Assembly (NCBI GenBank): GCA_003990745.1 | Contig: RBNI01001800.1 | Coordinates: 1 to 20,803 of the forward strand | DNA from: Jimgerdemannia flammicorona | Taxonomy: Eukaryota > Mucoromycota > Endogonomycetes > Endogonales > Endogonaceae | DNA: 20,803 nt | Direction of reading: 5' to 3' | Shown: positions 18,035-20,803 of the stretch, piece by piece | How the letters are laid out: each line of letters opens with the position of its first letter | Position numbering within the stretch: position 1 is the first letter of the stretch | Notes under the pieces: generated by a model | Told to the model about the DNA's origin: nothing | Databases searched by the model: none | What the model saw: only the letters and a program-made list of their open reading frames with translations | Translations under genes and position numbers: made by a program

Positions 18035-18805
18035 CCGGCAAGTACTCCGTTGTGACTAGGTCACACCCATGCCGAGACCATATGCAGTGCACGTCTGCTT
18101 GAGATTGTTGTTGCCGCATTTATTGCGCTCTCATACAACAGCAAAAGAATTTACGAAAGGCAAGGGAGAGCTACGTTCCGAGGGAACAAAAGAGCCAATT
18201 ACAATGCGTAGGGCACTTATATTTATTTAAAATTTTCGAGTGCACGAGATTCGCCTTCCCTTGCCAACCGGTTTCGCATATATTGCGGGGCAGGAATGAG
18301 GTTTATCAATAAAACGTGCATTATACACAGGGATAATGCCCCACTTCCACCCTAGCCACATTTCAGAATTTAAATATAGATAACAGCCCACGTCGCGGAT
18401 TGTACAATATTGTAGCCAATGAAAATAAGCAGAGTGCTGCTCACATTCGGCCGCAACCGGAACCAAGACACTAATATGTTGACCACAGATTTTCCACTTT
18501 CAACGATTAGTAATTTTACAAGTAAATGCTGAACGATGGATGGCAACAAATATTAGAGTTGATGTGATAAATGGAAGCGTTCACATATTTACAAATTGGT
18601 AAGAGTGGAAAATACGCGATATTGAGTAACAATTAAAACTGGGCTGAATTCGTGGAAATCTGAAACCAACATAAAGAGTTCAATAGTACCAAGTGTACTA
18701 GTCACGCCGCAATTCTTATTGTGATTGTTTAGATTACTGGACTCCAGCGACAGGTATAGCGTTCGTTGTTCTTGGCACGTCCAAGTCACTTGAGGAGCAT
18801 GGCAC

Positions 18806-18808
<3 letters not shown>
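18035..18808. other. Intergenic DNA, nothing recognised
   Basis: The 79-codon minus ORF at 18227-18466 begins with TTG, has no ATG until its middle, and is within chance length. No repeat or RNA gene is seen. Confidence 0.4.

Positions 18809-18861
<53 letters not shown>
18809..18861 (+). repeat. 53-base poly(T) run
   Basis: An uninterrupted run of 53 T follows ggcactga. On the minus strand it would be the poly(A) tail of a retroposed sequence lying to its right (18862 onward), but I found no matching target duplication and no coding relic there. Run length in assemblies is often inexact. Confidence 0.8.
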
Positions 18862-18862
<1 letters not shown>

Positions 18863-20702
18863 ATATTCAAGGCTTCGAAATCACAAAACGTTGGCAAATA
18901 CTTTTGTTAACGTTCGTGTTTGCGAAACGCTTCCATGCATCCAAGCGCCGCGGTTTTCCGGAGACGATCATACCGCAGTTTGGAGTGCAAAAATGAGCGA
19001 TGCCTATTGATGTTGGTCCCACAGAAACATAACCCTACGTCGAATCTCTTTCCCTGTCAGGTTAGCTTACGACAAAATTATCAATTACCACGTGTCAGTA
19101 ATATAAGATATTTCCCAATAAACCATTATCAAACATTTACATACATATGTTGGGAATGTGGATGTCCGACAGCAAAATCCAAAAGGAAGTCGGATACGAA
19201 CTAGATTAGAGTCGTGTGCCCATATCAAGGGCACGTATTCAGAGATTAGAGCCTCGGAGTCACACGAGTCGAACCCGTAAATTTCTATAAAGAGCTCAAA
19301 GACAAATTTTCACCAACCAACACAACGCGAACATTGATTCTCCCATCGCCATGGCCAATTGTCAATTCTTCAATGCAGTGCCACAAAATCTCAATCATCA
19401 GCCAAACAGCAACTGTGACAAGAGCAGGGGAACAATTGTTTGTATATCCGCTCCGCCATCTTGACAAAATTGCAACCCCAACATTTCCGTGAGTTTCATG
19501 AGAGCTTGTTGATGATGTTCACTGTATGTAGTGACTAGCGCCTATTGGGAAACATTTCCTACCGGCTGCTTCGAGGGGTGTGTTTGTGCCAGTGAAGAAC
19601 TCTGAAGCAAGCAGACGCGGTTAAGAAATGGATATATAGAAAACAGCGTGAATAAAATAATGGTTGTGACGAGGGTGAGCGGACGGAAGAAAGATAGATT
19701 CAAAGAGGTCTACTTGGACGATAAGAGCGAGACAAGGAAGGAAAATGAAGCTTAAATAAGAAGGTTTAAAAAGAACAGTGTATAAAAGGCAAAAAAATAA
19801 AATAAAATCAAATAAATAAAAAACTAAAAATAAAAAAAAAGGCAATTGTCAGCTAGAATACTACGGACTTCAAATTCTAATGCCTCGCGACTCCTTCAAA
19901 GCCCAGAACGTAAATTTGGATGAAGTCATAATCTGAGTGGCGTAGTAATTGATGGCGTTGCAAAATGACGTATATACAATATGTCACGTGCTTATATGTC
20001 GAGTTGAAAATCAACACTTTCCGTTTCGGCACAGGCGTAGATGCGTTTTATAACAAAGTCGATCAATACGTAGCGGTGTAATTAAAACGAGTAGCACGCC
20101 CCTATGTTCGGAGACTACCTCCAAAAAAATAAATAAATAAATAAAATAATCGAACACAGTGACTCGTCTTCAGAAGGATTCCGCATAATATGAATATATT
20201 GATTATTGCTTGCTTTAATGTGGACAAATATATAATCTAACCAGGTCTGCGCACCCAAACCGAGAGTTGTCGGGACGATTCAATGCTTTACAGATTTCCG
20301 GTGATCGAATATGGTTATCGGGTAAAGCGTGAGCCTGTGTTGTAATACTGGTCGGTTCGGGCAAACGGTGACGTTGAACCAACCAGCCGTCTTGAAAATC
20401 GAGGATTCTGTGGAGATGTGAGGGAAATTTAGAGAGACGTCTCCCCAAAATGCAAATATTGCATCTCTTTGTCTTTGTCCTATTCGCAAACTCGCTTCCG
20501 CCGAAACGTAACTCCTTTCGCAAACACAAAAATATTCTCCTCTGGCTTGAGCCTTTAAAATTTCTTGGCTCGCCGTCTGAAATCCCAAAGTGAGTGGAGG
20601 TCCGTCGGGGTAAGCAACCTGGTTACACGAGAATGCATCGTTTGAAGTCCGTCGAAATCTACGCATTCATCACATTTCACTCCCGCCCTCTCCCTTAAAA
20701 AA
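18862..20702. other. Intergenic DNA with weak ORFs
   Basis: Candidate minus ORFs are 19285-19467 (60 aa, protein-like EILWHCIEELTIGHGDGR) and 20280-20666 (128 aa, Cys and Phe scattered, no domain). The latter overlaps a second 104-codon ORF in another frame. None is supported by a motif. Small A-rich repeats lie at 19786-19840 and 20125-20147 (aaat units). A hairpin-forming patch at 19209-19270 is noted under rejected items. Confidence 0.35.
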
Positions 20703-20803
20703 ATGTCGTTTTCACTACCTCTGCATCTCCACCCCTTGACGCGAGTCATGGCTCGCGCGAGTCGAATCGGTTGGATCGTCGTGCCCGGTCATTATGTGAA
20801 AAA
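20703..20803 (+). CDS. 5' end of a possible gene running off the right edge
   Basis: ATG at 20703 opens a frame that stays open for 33 codons to the window end, beginning MSFSLPLHLHPLTRVMARAS. Before it lies a pyrimidine-rich leader (cactcccgccctctccc) and an A-run, a common fungal start layout. The first 25 residues are rich in Leu, His, Ser and Arg with no acidic residue, compatible with a mitochondrial targeting peptide, followed by a small hydrophobic IGWIVVPG. The family is unknown and the fragment is too short to judge firmly. Confidence 0.4.
   Translation, partial: MSFSLPLHLHPLTRVMARASRIGWIVVPGHYVK

Noticed and set aside
19209..19270. Nested inverted repeats (gagtcgtgtg / cacacgagtc and gtgccc / gggcac) with a B-box-like gagtcgaaccc nearby
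   Set aside because: The two stems share bases and cannot both form fully, no good A-box is present, and no RNA family is recognisable.
20215..20666. Two overlapping minus ORFs (104 and 128 codons) near the right edge
   Set aside because: They overlap in different frames, lack known domains, and the longer starts only 36 bases from the divergent ATG at 20703; both are within chance length.
1..20803. CRISPR arrays, bacterial operons, rRNA genes, telomeric repeats
   Set aside because: None seen; no regularly spaced identical repeats, no rRNA landmarks and no TTAGGG arrays.

Overview
The window looks like a gene-poor, repeat-rich stretch of a filamentous fungal nuclear genome, most likely a basidiomycete. 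That placement is an inference. It rests on a Ngaro-type tyrosine-recombinase retroelement (common in Agaricomycetes), short intron-like signals, CpG-directed decay of repeats, and the absence of any bacterial operon or ribosome-binding-site structure. No species can be named from the sequence alone.

Layout. Positions 1-2073 are an AT-rich tract of decayed repeats without a single CpG. It holds a broken coding relic that ends in a 24-A run and an LTR-like segment. Positions 2074-7038 are a 4,965-bp tyrosine-recombinase (YR) retroelement on the minus strand, inserted into that tract; the same CpG-free DNA resumes at 7039-7290. Read 5' to 3' on the minus strand, the element is A1 - gag (SAP domain, zinc finger) - RT/RNase H - YR - B1 - A2 - B2. 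This is the split-direct-repeat order of the Ngaro group. All of its genes are broken. Both repeat pairs have diverged almost only by transitions, mostly at positions readable as ancestral CpG, which fits decay of methylated cytosine.

Positions 7291-14600 are of ordinary composition but poor in genes: short imperfect tandem repeats, a GC-rich island and several ORFs of doubtful status. The one convincing intact gene is at 14650-15468 (+), an intronless 272-residue protein with seven predicted membrane segments. A TATA-like box and a five-codon upstream ORF precede it. A Cys-rich ORF of uncertain reality diverges from it on the minus strand. Positions 15469-20702 again hold mostly non-coding DNA: tandem repeats, one intron-like signal, a 53-T run and a few weak ORFs. 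A further ORF starts at 20703 and runs off the right edge.

The genes do not form a pathway. The main interest is the retroelement, its recombination junctions, and the record of CpG loss in and around it. All residue and difference counts were made by hand from the sequence.
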